Positions 38,210-46,459 of a stretch of DNA of 64,000 nucleotides are shown one piece after another. Each line of letters opens with the position of its first letter. Position 1 is the first letter of the stretch. The position numbers and the translations under genes are program-made. The DNA comes from an uncultured Paraprevotella sp. (GTDB taxonomy: Bacteria; Bacteroidota; Bacteroidia; Bacteroidales; Bacteroidaceae): assembly GCA_910586505.1 (NCBI GenBank), contig CAJUGV010000002.1, positions 186,001-250,000 of the forward strand, in the 5' to 3' direction. Below the pieces are notes generated by a model, which saw only the letters and a list, made by a program, of their open reading frames with translations, had not been told where the DNA came from and made no database searches.

Positions 38210-39697
38210 ATGTTGAAATATATCATTATACATCCCGATGATAATGTGGCCGTAGCCTTACAACCGCTTGCAGCAGGCGACACCATAGAGCACAAAGGAC
38301 AAACAACGATAGTGAAAGAGACTATTCCGGCCGGACACAAAGTAATGCTCACCGATGCGAATAAGGGAGATTTTATCATCAAATACGGCTGTCCGATAGG
38401 ACACACGGTCGCAGAGATAACGGAAGGACAATGGGTCAACGAAAAAATACTGCGCACCAATCTGAAAGGAATCTCCGACTACCAATATAATCCGGTGACC
38501 ATCTCCGGTACGGATGTATCGGGACAGCACACTTTCATGGGCTATGAACGAAAAAACGGTGAAGCCGGTATCCGCAACGAGCTGTGGATCATCCCTACAG
38601 TAGGCTGTGTCAACGGGGTAGCCGAACGCCTGGCCCGCATGTTTGAAGAAGAAACTCATGCCGCCCATATTGACGGCATCAGGGCCTATACCCATAATTT
38701 CGGATGTTCACAATTGGGAGACGATCACGAACACACCCGACGCATCCTGCGCAACATGGTGCTCCATCCCAACGCCGGCGGTGTACTGGTAGTAGGACTG
38801 GGATGTGAGAACAACCAGCCCGACGAATTCAGAAAACTACTTGGAGAGTATGATACGAAACGCATCCGCTTTATGGTATGCCAGCACGAGAACAATGAAA
38901 TTGAGAGCGGCATGACAATACTGCGTGAGCTTTACTCTCTCATGAAAATCGACAAGAGGACAAGCATGCCGCTAAGCAAGTTGAAAATAGGGTTGAAATG
39001 CGGAGGTTCCGACGGTTTCTCGGGCATTACGGCCAACCCGTTGCTCGGACGGTTCTCCGATTTTCTCACGGCACAGGGAGGCACCACCGTTCTGACCGAA
39101 GTACCTGAAATGTTCGGTGCGGAAACCTTACTGATGAACCGTTGCAAAAACGAAGCCATATTCCGCAAGACCGTAAATCTCATCAATAATTTCAAAGACT
39201 ACTTCATCAGCCATCGCCAGCCGATATTCGAAAACCCCTCGCCCGGAAACAAGGCCGGCGGCATATCCACTCTCGAAGAGAAATCATTGGGATGCACACA
39301 GAAGTCGGGAACCTCGGCCGTATGTGATGTACTGGAATACGGAGACACACTCTCCGTCAAGGGACTGAATCTGCTCAGCGCACCGGGAAACGATCTCGTA
39401 GCCAGTACGGCACTGGCAGCCTCAGGCTGCCATATCGTATTGTTCAGCACCGGACGCGGCACCCCTTTCGGCACATTCGTTCCTACGGTAAAAATTTCAT
39501 CCAATACCGAACTTGCTACAAGAAAACCCGACTGGACTGATTTCGACGCCGGCACCTTGCTGAATAATGAACCCATGCCGGCTCTGCTGGAACGATTCAT
39601 CAGATTTGTCACAGACGTGGCCAATGGAGAACCGACCCGGAACGAACGTAACGGCTATCACGAAATTGCCATCTTCAAATCCGGTGTAACTCTCTGA
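38210..39697 (+). CDS. uxaA: Altronate dehydratase
   Basis: Iron-dependent dehydratase of 495 residues turning D-altronate into 2-keto-3-deoxygluconate (KDG). The N-terminal SAF domain (about 1-85, GHKVMLTDANKGDFIIKYG) and C-terminal UxaA domain are fused as in full-length UxaA. GCVNG, HNFGCSQLGDDHEHT and LKCGGSDGFSGITANP are visible. Last gene of the operon. KDG is then handled by the kinase and aldolase encoded at 45.8-47.5 kb. Confidence 0.93.
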   Translation: MLKYIIIHPDDNVAVALQPLAAGDTIEHKGQTTIVKETIPAGHKVMLTDANKGDFIIKYGCPIGHTVAEITEGQWVNEKILRTNLKGISDYQYNPVTISGTDVSGQHTFMGYERKNGEAGIRNELWIIPTVGCVNGVAERLARMFEEETHAAHIDGIRAYTHNFGCSQLGDDHEHTRRILRNMVLHPNAGGVLVVGLGCENNQPDEFRKLLGEYDTKRIRFMVCQHENNEIESGMTILRELYSLMKIDKRTSMPLSKLKIGLKCGGSDGFSGITANPLLGRFSDFLTAQGGTTVLTEVPEMFGAETLLMNRCKNEAIFRKTVNLINNFKDYFISHRQPIFENPSPGNKAGGISTLEEKSLGCTQKSGTSAVCDVLEYGDTLSVKGLNLLSAPGNDLVASTALAASGCHIVLFSTGRGTPFGTFVPTVKISSNTELATRKPDWTDFDAGTLLNNEPMPALLERFIRFVTDVANGEPTRNERNGYHEIAIFKSGVTL

Positions 39698-39751
39698 ATG
39701 CTCATATCATCTGTTTTTTAGCGGGCAAGCCTTCCTTTCAGGAAAAAAGAT

Positions 39752-39759
39752 TAATTTTG
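39752..39759 (+). promoter_or_regulatory. -7 element (TAATTTTG) for the NUDIX gene
   Basis: TAnnTTTG match 22 bases before the ATG, giving a short leader. Confidence 0.5.
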
Positions 39760-39781
39760 TCCGTACCTTAAACTGAAGACA

Positions 39782-40336
39782 ATGAACGGAGACGACAAGA
39801 AGTGGGAGATTTTGAACAGCGAGTATCTGATCCGCCGTCCATGGCTGACTGCCCGCCGCGACTGTGTGAGACTGCCAGACGGAGTGGTGAACGAAGAATA
39901 CTACGTACTGGAATATCCCGATTGGGTGAACGTGATAGCACTGACGGAGGACGGACACTTCATCATGGAAAAACAATACCGCCACGGCCTGCAATGGACC
40001 GGTTACGAAATCTGTGCCGGCGTATGTGAAGAGAATGAAACTCCTATGGAGTCCGCGCAACGCGAACTTCTCGAAGAAACCGGATTCGGCGGCGGCGAGT
40101 GGTCTTACTTCATGACTCTCTCGGCCAACGCATCATCGATGAACAATCTGTGCCACTGCTTTGTCGCCACCGGGGTGCGGCGCATATCCGATCCCTGTCA
40201 GGAAGCTACGGAAGACATCAGTGTGCACCTTCTCACCACCGAGGAAGTACTCTCCTTGCTGGTGAACAATGAAATGCGACAAGCCCTGATGATCGCACCC
40301 TTATGGCGTTTCTTCGCAGAGCGACATTTACTATAG
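39782..40336 (+). CDS. NUDIX hydrolase (ADP-ribose pyrophosphatase-like)
   Basis: Cytosolic NUDIX enzyme of 184 residues. The Nudix box runs GVCEENETPMESAQRELLEETGFG, with the metal-binding REL...EETG residues intact. The N-terminal beta domain (VRLPDGVVNEEYYVLEYPDWVNVIAL) and QYRHG resemble ADP-sugar pyrophosphatases. Likely substrates are ADP-ribose or nucleotide sugars. It has its own promoter and is convergent with the TonB receptor gene. Confidence 0.88.
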   Translation: MNGDDKKWEILNSEYLIRRPWLTARRDCVRLPDGVVNEEYYVLEYPDWVNVIALTEDGHFIMEKQYRHGLQWTGYEICAGVCEENETPMESAQRELLEETGFGGGEWSYFMTLSANASSMNNLCHCFVATGVRRISDPCQEATEDISVHLLTTEEVLSLLVNNEMRQALMIAPLWRFFAERHLL

Positions 40337-40356
40337 TCTCTCTCTCGTCCATGCAG

Positions 40357-40406
40357 ACCGTCCCTTCATTCCCGCATAGAAACAGGAATGAAGGGACGGT
40401 GTTTTT
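40357..40406. terminator. Strong terminator between NUDIX and TonB receptor genes
   Basis: A 16-bp perfect stem (40357-40372 with 40385-40400) with a 12-base loop, followed on the plus strand by GTTTTT. It may serve both convergent genes. Confidence 0.85.
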
Positions 40407-40422
40407 CCGGTCTATACCAATC

Positions 40423-42333
40423 TTAGAAACCCACTCTCACACCGGCCATCACCGTAGCACGCGGCATCGGATAGCCCGCATTAATCTCGTATCTTTGTGC
40501 CAGCAGGTTCTCACCTCTTATCCACAGTTCAAGCCATCCGGCCGCACGGAAAGCACTACGTACGTTCCATAATGCGAAATTCTCCTTGATATCCGGCGAT
40601 ACGGTCGTATAAAGCCCGTTGATATATTGCAGTCCGGTGGCCAGTTTCCAGCGTCCGGTCGTAAAGTCAACTCCCGCATACAATTTATGTTCGGGAGCGG
40701 CAATCAAAGGTCTCTCCATGTGAAGAAAACTGTAGTTGGCATCCACCGAGCACAGACGGTTCACGCGCCAGGCCGTCTGAACCTCTATGCCTGAGTTATC
40801 CACCTTGCCGGAATTTTGATTCAACCGGCCGCTCCCGTTCGGATTAGGCAGAGTCATGATAAGATTCTTTCCATCTATATAGAAAATATTGATCCCGTAA
40901 ACAAAGCGTCCGTCACAGAGCGACTGTGATAAAGCCATCTCGTAGTTCCACATCGACTCCGGCTTCAAATCGGGATTTTGCGGAGGGAACATGTACATTT
41001 CCCGCAGCACCGGATAGCGGAATCCCTTGGCTGCGGAAAGCTTCATCTCCATATATCGCGGTAGATGAAAAGCCAGTCCGGCCTGTGGAATCCATTCCGT
41101 TCCCACACGCGAATGATGATCGGCACGCAACCCGATATTGAACGTGATCAGCTGCCCGAAATCCTGTCTCAAATCCATATATCCGGCCGCCTCGTTGTCG
41201 TGTCTGTCCACGATGCTCCGGCGGGTGCCCGCCTTGTCCCCCTTCACATATTCCGTCCATGCCTCACCTCCATAGCGGAAAAAGTCCGCCCCTATCGTCA
41301 TACGATTGCCGTTGAAAAGCCGCGCACTCTGATAAAGGGACACTCCCATCATATTGTCAAGCGAATTAAAACGCCCTTCCTGAGGAGATTCTCCTTTGCC
41401 TGGAGTATACCCGTCGTTTATCCAATGATTGCCCCAGTTATAGAAAAGACTCAACGCGCCTGCCGTATTCGCATAACGGTTTTCAAGGGCAAAAGATGTC
41501 ATTCCGCGTGTGATACGCTGGTCTCCTTCCAATAGCGGTGCCGCAACCGGACCGGGATATGAGGCATTGAAATGCGTCACGCTCACGTCTGCCCTCACCT
41601 TCCACCTGTGCGTCATCTCGTAGCCCAATTTGGCATAACCGCCATACTGCTCGAAAGGCATCCGCTCGCGATGTCCGTCGGTACGGTTATAAGAGGCACC
41701 GACTACGGAAGAGAAGCGCTCCCTACGCATCCGGCCGGTCAGTTCCGTCTCTACCGTACCATAAGAACCTGCCCCCGCACGCAGATGCGTCCGCACCCCC
41801 TCTTCATTCATTTTACGTGTCACAATATTCACTACTCCCCCCATCGCATTCGATCCATAAAGCACTGAAGCAGGTCCACGAAGCACTTCCACCTGCTCGG
41901 CCAGCATTGTCTGATAAGCGTCAGAGACCGGATGACCGAAAATGCCGGCATACTGCGGGTGACCGTCTATCAGCACCATCATCCGCGCATTGCCTCCACT
42001 CAACCCGCGCAAAGAGATGCCGCCGGCCGCTCCGTCAGACACACCGTAGCCCATCATGCCGCGCGAGGTTGTGAACAGCCCCGGAACCTGCTCCGTCAGC
42101 ACCGGAAGCAGAGAGGCTTGCATGGATTGCTCTATTTCCTTGCGCCCTATAACCGTTACTGTCTGGGAGAGATGACGCACGTCTGTCTCATTCCGTGCTC
42201 CCGTTGTTATCACCACCTCGCCAAGCATGACACCACTTTCAGTTACGGTCGTATCCCGTATGCCTTGCCGGGCCAATGCTTCCGGCGAAAAAAGGAACAG
42301 GAGCAGGGCTCCCGTCATCATACTACTTTTCAT
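40423..42333 (-). CDS. TonB-dependent outer-membrane receptor
   Basis: 636 residues. A signal peptide (about 1-22, cleavage after EALA) is followed by a plug domain (about 40-150, including LRGLSGGNARMMVLIDG and VEVLRGPASVLYGSNAMGGVVNIVTRK) and a 22-strand barrel ending in the C-terminal aromatic VRVGF. It lacks the carboxypeptidase-like N-terminal domain of SusC proteins and has no SusD partner, so it belongs to the BtuB/siderophore/metal class. The neighbours (Fur regulator, metal ATPase) suggest a metal or metal complex. I found no B12 box upstream. Confidence 0.92.
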   Translation of the reverse strand: MKSSMMTGALLLFLFSPEALARQGIRDTTVTESGVMLGEVVITTGARNETDVRHLSQTVTVIGRKEIEQSMQASLLPVLTEQVPGLFTTSRGMMGYGVSDGAAGGISLRGLSGGNARMMVLIDGHPQYAGIFGHPVSDAYQTMLAEQVEVLRGPASVLYGSNAMGGVVNIVTRKMNEEGVRTHLRAGAGSYGTVETELTGRMRRERFSSVVGASYNRTDGHRERMPFEQYGGYAKLGYEMTHRWKVRADVSVTHFNASYPGPVAAPLLEGDQRITRGMTSFALENRYANTAGALSLFYNWGNHWINDGYTPGKGESPQEGRFNSLDNMMGVSLYQSARLFNGNRMTIGADFFRYGGEAWTEYVKGDKAGTRRSIVDRHDNEAAGYMDLRQDFGQLITFNIGLRADHHSRVGTEWIPQAGLAFHLPRYMEMKLSAAKGFRYPVLREMYMFPPQNPDLKPESMWNYEMALSQSLCDGRFVYGINIFYIDGKNLIMTLPNPNGSGRLNQNSGKVDNSGIEVQTAWRVNRLCSVDANYSFLHMERPLIAAPEHKLYAGVDFTTGRWKLATGLQYINGLYTTVSPDIKENFALWNVRSAFRAAGWLELWIRGENLLAQRYEINAGYPMPRATVMAGVRVGF

Positions 42334-42384
42334 TGAGATTATTCAGATAAAATACAAATGTTTCACACTATAATTATTCGTATG

Positions 42385-42392
42385 CAAAGTTA
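42385..42392 (-). promoter_or_regulatory. -7 element (TAACTTTG) for the TonB receptor
   Basis: Minus-strand TAnnTTTG match 51 bases upstream of the ATG at 42333. The same word TAACTTTG precedes the metal ATPase gene. Confidence 0.5.
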
Positions 42393-42883
42393 ACATAAAA
42401 TCACCATTCTCCGTATGATATGGAAAACGGACATAGATACCTTTCTTACTGGTCCTGCCCCATCATACCACCATTCAGGTCCGGTACGAGATAAAGACAT
42501 GTCATTCTGTCAGTTCTTCCACCCCGACGTTCGCATATTCATATCCCGATCGGACTACCTTGATTTTTTCACGATTCTCGCAAAACTTCACATTGACAAT
42601 ATGTCATACCAGAACGGATTCATGCCGCACGGCATGGCCCGGCTGTTTCCTCATGCTGTTTCGGAAGAGTCGGGATGCACACAAAAACGGTTATTCACTT
42701 ACCTTCTGATCGGAGAAGACGGCGGCGGAATCACGCCACCCGGAACAAAACGACATTGTAAAAGGGATGTTTTCACAGAACAGGAAGACCGCTCCGGCAC
42801 ATCAACCGGCAGATGGAAAAAAGTGATGCGGAAGGTTTTTTCTCGCATTGCGCATGAAAATATTTTTTCAACCGCTCCGAAAT

Positions 42884-42918
42884 ATGTATATATGCAGAAA
42901 GGAATTGCATATATACAT
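42884..42918. repeat. Perfect 13-bp inverted repeat
   Basis: Arms 42884-42896 and 42906-42918 are exact reverse complements around a 9-base loop. The arms are AT-rich with a central GCA. It is not followed by a T run, so a dyad operator or RNA hairpin is more likely than a terminator. Confidence 0.8.
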
Positions 42919-42995
42919 GATAAGACGCATTTTTATGCTTTTACGACACTTCGCCCCATCCTATCAGAAGTAATTTTTATGGCTCAACACTGCGT

Positions 42996-43020
42996 AAAGA
43001 CTGACATTCTGTCAGTCTTT
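42996..43020 (-). terminator. Hairpin overlapping the fur-like stop codon
   Basis: An 11-bp perfect stem (42996-43006 with 43010-43020) with a 3-base loop. The TGA stop (43012-43014) lies inside one arm. On the minus strand the stem ends in CTTT only, so termination strength is uncertain. Confidence 0.6.
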
Positions 43021-43443
43021 CGGGACTTTCGCCCTGCAATCGGGACACACCCCTTTAAGTACATAATTCACTCCCCGTAATATAAACCCCTCGGGAACAA
43101 CCGCCACGGGAACCGTCATATTACGAAAGCAGAAAGCACGATGGCATTCCTCACAGTAGAAATGCACATGCTGGTCACTCACCGAACATGTACATTCATC
43201 ACTGCACACGGCATATTTCACCGCCCCCGATCCGTCATCAACACCATGTATCAGGTGATGGGAAAGAAACAAGGATATGGTGCGGAAAATGGTGGATTTG
43301 TCCACTGTCTGCAACCGTTCTTCCAAATCAGACTGAGATACGGCACGGTTCATATCCATCATCGTACGAAGGATAAGCAAACGGTTGGCGGTTGGCTTTA
43401 TACCGCGCAACTCCAGTTTTCGCAGATATGCATCTTCTTTCAT
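43012..43443 (-). CDS. Fur-family metal-responsive regulator
   Basis: 143 residues from the ATG at 43443; the frame extends further upstream to 43527 without homology and into the ATPase end. A winged-helix domain (RKLELRGIKPTANRLLILRTM, then LVSQSDLEE-like region) precedes the dimerisation domain with metal ligands in QHVHFYCEECHRAFCF. Two CxxC pairs (YCEEC and late CPDC) form the structural zinc site. It begins 67 bases after the ATPase stop on the same strand, so it is probably co-transcribed. Zur-like zinc sensing fits the Zn/Cd ATPase; Fur or PerR cannot be excluded. Confidence 0.88.
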   Translation of the reverse strand: MKEDAYLRKLELRGIKPTANRLLILRTMMDMNRAVSQSDLEERLQTVDKSTIFRTISLFLSHHLIHGVDDGSGAVKYAVCSDECTCSVSDQHVHFYCEECHRAFCFRNMTVPVAVVPEGFILRGVNYVLKGVCPDCRAKVPKD

Positions 43444-43510
43444 AACGTACATCCAGACCCTATTACCGTTTGATAAAGATAGCAACTTTATCCGGCAGTC
43501 TTCCGACAAT

Positions 43511-45451
43511 TTAATATTTTTTATCACTCAACAGCCGTACAGCATTCAATATGGCAAGCAAAGCCACCCCCACGTCGGCAAAGACAGCAGCCCACAAGGT
43601 AGCCATCCCCACAGCTCCCAGCACCAGCACCAACAACTTCATTCCGACGGCACCTGTAATATTCTGCCATACCACCCTACGTGTGCGCCGTGCCAGCCTT
43701 ATCGCTTCGGCCACTTTCAGCGGACTATCCGTTTGCAGCACAATACCGGCAGCCTCTATGGCCACATCGCTTCCGGACCCACCCATTGCAATACCGGCAT
43801 GGCTTGCAGCCAATACGGGAGCATCATTCAATCCGTCACCGACAAAAGAAACTCTGCCATGTTCCCGACGCCGCATGTCCTCAACAAGCCTCACCTTATC
43901 CTGCGGCATCAAATCACCGGCATAACAGGTCACTCCAAGTTCACTTGCCAGTTTCTTCACCACATCGGTCTTATCACCGGATAAGATACAAAGGTGTTTA
44001 ATACCCAGCTGACGCAGATTGCTCACAGCCTCGGCCGCATCGGATTTCAGTTCGTCGGCCAAAACAAGATGCCCGGCATAACGTCCTGCCAAAGCTACCG
44101 CCACCAATGTTTCCACACATTGCGCAAGCTCTTCCGGATATTGAACTCCATAGCGGCGCAGCAAGGCAAGCCGCCCCACCAATATTTGCCCTTTATCCCC
44201 GGTGGCATTAAGCCCCAGTCCGGCCAATTCCCCAATATCCTTCAACGGCGGCAGCGCCAAAGACTTTGACACCGCAAAATCACAAACGGCGCGTGCGATG
44301 GGATGATTGCTTCCAGCCTCGGCCGCGGCAGCCCATGCCAGAATCTCTTCCGAAGTAAATCCATCCGCCGGGCAAACCTCCCGTACATGGAAAACTCCGC
44401 GTGTCAGCGTACCGGTTTTGTCAAAAACTACCGTGTTCACATGAGCAAGCGCATCCAACGTATGCCCTCCCTTAAACAATATGCCCCGTCGCGAAGCGGA
44501 TCCGATTCCGCCGAAATAGCCCAGCGGTATACTGACAACCAGGGCGCAAGGACATGAAATGACAAGAAAGACAAGGGCCCTGTATAACCACTCTTGGAAT
44601 TTATAGTCGAAATCCGGATTGAAAAGCGCATAAAAAAACGGCAATATAACCAATAATATGGCCCACAACGAGACAACCGGAGTATAGACACGGGAAAAAC
44701 GATGGATAAACTGTTCGGCCGGCGCCTTATGGGAAGCGGCATGCTCCACCATTTCCAGTATTCGCGACAAAGCGCTGTCGGCATAGCCTCGCAATGTACG
44801 CAACCTTACCACACGACCAGACGGAATCAGTCCTGACGGCACTTCCTCCCCCGCCCCAATCATACGCGGCACACTCTCTCCGGTCAGCGCCGCAGTGTCG
44901 AACGCCGCAGCAGCATCCAGCAGCACTCCATCAAGCGGTATGCGTTCACCCACCTTGACTTCAATAACCTCTCCTACGCCGACCTCTTCCGGCATCACCG
45001 TCTGCCACCTTCCGTGGCGAGATACGGTGGCTGTACGCGGACGCATATCTATCAGCGACTTGATATGGTTACGGGCTTTCTCCACAGCCCTTTCCTGCCA
45101 CATCTCGCCCACTGAATAAAAAAGCATGACAGCCACAGCCTCGGGATACTCCCCTATATAAAAAGCTCCGGCCGAAGCCAGCCCCATCAGTGTAAATTCA
45201 TTGAAGAAGTCTTTTTTACGGATTGCATCCCCGGCCTTCCCCATGACCGGTAATCCCACAGGCAACCAACCGATACCGAACCACACCGGACGCACCCAAG
45301 GTATATGGAAAAACGTTATGTCAAAATACTGACAAAGCAAGCCGCCTGTCAAAATTAAAAAGGAACTCCACAGGCACAATAGGGTGCTCCGTCCGCTTCC
45401 TTCATGAGCGGTACACTGTCCGCAACCGCAAGCGCGCATTTCTGATTTCAT
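43511..45451 (-). CDS. P1B-2 heavy-metal ATPase (Zn/Cd/Pb exporter)
   Basis: Inner-membrane metal-exporting ATPase of 646 residues. The metal-site CPC motif is Cys300-Pro301-Cys302, the phosphorylated Asp344 lies in DKTGT, and TGES and GDGLNDAP are present. Lys605 and Asp626 (ADVG) reproduce the Lys/Asp pair, 21 residues apart, that marks zinc/cadmium/lead transporters such as ZntA. There is no HMA metal-binding domain; a short CGCGQC cluster at residues 8-13 may substitute. It precedes the Fur-family gene on the same strand. Confidence 0.93.
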   Translation of the reverse strand: MKSEMRACGCGQCTAHEGSGRSTLLCLWSSFLILTGGLLCQYFDITFFHIPWVRPVWFGIGWLPVGLPVMGKAGDAIRKKDFFNEFTLMGLASAGAFYIGEYPEAVAVMLFYSVGEMWQERAVEKARNHIKSLIDMRPRTATVSRHGRWQTVMPEEVGVGEVIEVKVGERIPLDGVLLDAAAAFDTAALTGESVPRMIGAGEEVPSGLIPSGRVVRLRTLRGYADSALSRILEMVEHAASHKAPAEQFIHRFSRVYTPVVSLWAILLVILPFFYALFNPDFDYKFQEWLYRALVFLVISCPCALVVSIPLGYFGGIGSASRRGILFKGGHTLDALAHVNTVVFDKTGTLTRGVFHVREVCPADGFTSEEILAWAAAAEAGSNHPIARAVCDFAVSKSLALPPLKDIGELAGLGLNATGDKGQILVGRLALLRRYGVQYPEELAQCVETLVAVALAGRYAGHLVLADELKSDAAEAVSNLRQLGIKHLCILSGDKTDVVKKLASELGVTCYAGDLMPQDKVRLVEDMRRREHGRVSFVGDGLNDAPVLAASHAGIAMGGSGSDVAIEAAGIVLQTDSPLKVAEAIRLARRTRRVVWQNITGAVGMKLLVLVLGAVGMATLWAAVFADVGVALLAILNAVRLLSDKKY

Positions 45452-45476
45452 CTTATTTATTCTTTTATCTTAATTG

Positions 45477-45484
45477 CAAAGTTA
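45477..45484 (-). promoter_or_regulatory. -7 element (TAACTTTG) for the metal ATPase
   Basis: Minus-strand TAnnTTTG match 25 bases before the ATG at 45451. Confidence 0.5.
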
Positions 45485-45506
45485 AAAGAATTGCCGTGCA
45501 GTCTGG

Positions 45507-45518
45507 TTGCAAATGCAA
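45507..45518. promoter_or_regulatory. Possible metal-regulator operator
   Basis: Palindrome with 5-base arms TTGCA and TGCAA around AA. It lies about 22 bases upstream of the -7 element of the metal ATPase, in the -33 zone. It does not resemble the classical E. coli Fur box. Assignment is positional only. Confidence 0.3.
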
Positions 45519-45684
45519 TATTCTACGCATTAATAAAGAAAAAAAAGCGGCACACACACAAATAAAAAGGGATAGCTTTTTGCAAAACTATCCCTCCATA
45601 CAGAAATCTGATTTGAATCCATTTCTATGAAAGAGAGCTATATCACGCTTCTCGCAAAGCATGACATCTATCAATTTACAACAA

Positions 45685-45720
45685 CCGGCATCTGCGGTTT
45701 ATGAAAACCACAGATGCCGG
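45685..45720 (-). terminator. Terminator of the kdgK-aldolase operon
   Basis: A 16-bp stem with one wobble pair (45685-45700 with 45705-45720) and a 4-base loop, 36 bases after the aldolase stop on the minus strand. Confidence 0.75.
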
Positions 45721-45756
45721 CACTATTATACCATTCAAATTTATACAGCTCCCAAA

Positions 45757-46428
45757 TTAATTTTTACGGGCCTCCGCTATATAAGCCAATGCCTCTCTAC
45801 ACTTGTCTGTGACATACTGCCAATTTCCGGCTGCGACCTCCTCTTTCGGGAACAGCTTGGATCCCATGCCTACGCAGTAGACTCCGGCCTTGATCCATTC
45901 CGTAAGATTCTCTTTTGTGGGTGCCACCCCACCCGTCACCATCAGTTTCGTCCACGGACAGGGAGCCATCATACCCTTGACGAACGCAGGTCCGTAAACG
46001 TCGCCGGGAAAGAGCTTGCAAAGGTCACATCCCAACTCCTGGGCCCGGCCTATCTCCGAAACCGTGCCGCATCCCGGACAATAAGGCACCAGACGGCGGT
46101 TGCATACCGGTACTATATCGGGATTGAACAACGGGCCGACAACAAAACAAGCCCCCAACTGAATGTAAAGCGCAGCCGTAGGAGCATCAACCACCGAACC
46201 TATGCCCAATGCAAGTTCAGGACATTCACGGGCGGCAAACTTCACGCACTCGGCAAACACTTCCTGCGCAAAGTCTCCTCTGTTTGTGAACTCGAATGCA
46301 CGCACTCCTCCGTCATAGCAGGCCTTAATGACTTTCTTGGCGATCTCGGCATTCTGATGGTAGAAAACAGGCACCATGCCGGTTTCCCCTATTTTTTGCA
46401 TGACTGCAATCTTATCGAATCTTGCCAT
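45757..46428 (-). CDS. eda: KDPG/KHG aldolase
   Basis: Class I aldolase splitting 2-keto-3-deoxy-6-phosphogluconate to pyruvate and glyceraldehyde 3-phosphate, 223 residues from the ATG at 46428. The longer frame back to 46536 overlaps kdgK and is not homologous. Schiff-base Lys138 ([10 protein letters not shown]) and Glu46 (FEFTNRG) are in place, as is the phosphate-binding VTGGV. It starts 31 bases after the kinase stop, so the two form one operon. It completes the path from L-galactose or hexuronates. Confidence 0.92.
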   Translation of the reverse strand: MARFDKIAVMQKIGETGMVPVFYHQNAEIAKKVIKACYDGGVRAFEFTNRGDFAQEVFAECVKFAARECPELALGIGSVVDAPTAALYIQLGACFVVGPLFNPDIVPVCNRRLVPYCPGCGTVSEIGRAQELGCDLCKLFPGDVYGPAFVKGMMAPCPWTKLMVTGGVAPTKENLTEWIKAGVYCVGMGSKLFPKEEVAAGNWQYVTDKCREALAYIAEARKN

Positions 46429-46459
46429 ATATACTTTGTTTTTTATCTTATTCTCCTGA

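Larger units (their letters stand above)
42334..42995. other. Non-coding region with structured elements, 662 bp
   Basis: No gene I can support. A frame on the plus strand (42415-43080) shows no family resemblance and runs into the antisense of the fur-like gene. A perfect 13-bp inverted repeat (42884-42896 with 42906-42918, 9-base loop) is present. A GATGCGGA-containing AT-rich tract (42817-42870) resembles the element at 19.5 kb. The stretch could hold a small RNA or a long leader for the TonB receptor. Confidence 0.55.
45452..45756. other. Intergenic region between ATPase and aldolase genes
   Basis: 305 bp without a gene. It contains the ATPase promoter (45477-45484), a short palindrome (45507-45518) and the aldolase terminator (45685-45720). 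Confidence 0.6.

Noticed and set aside
40423..42333. SusC-type polysaccharide receptor for the L-galactose locus
   Set aside because: It lacks the N-terminal carboxypeptidase-like domain and a SusD partner, is much shorter than SusC proteins, and is on the opposite strand.
42334..42540. Possible cobalamin riboswitch before the TonB receptor
   Set aside because: I looked on the minus strand for the B12 box and its conserved surroundings and did not find them.
42415..43080. A 221-codon open frame on the plus strand between the TonB receptor and fur-like genes
   Set aside because: No recognisable domain, composition unlike neighbouring proteins, no promoter word before it, and its 3' end runs antisense into the fur-like gene. 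I kept the region as non-coding.
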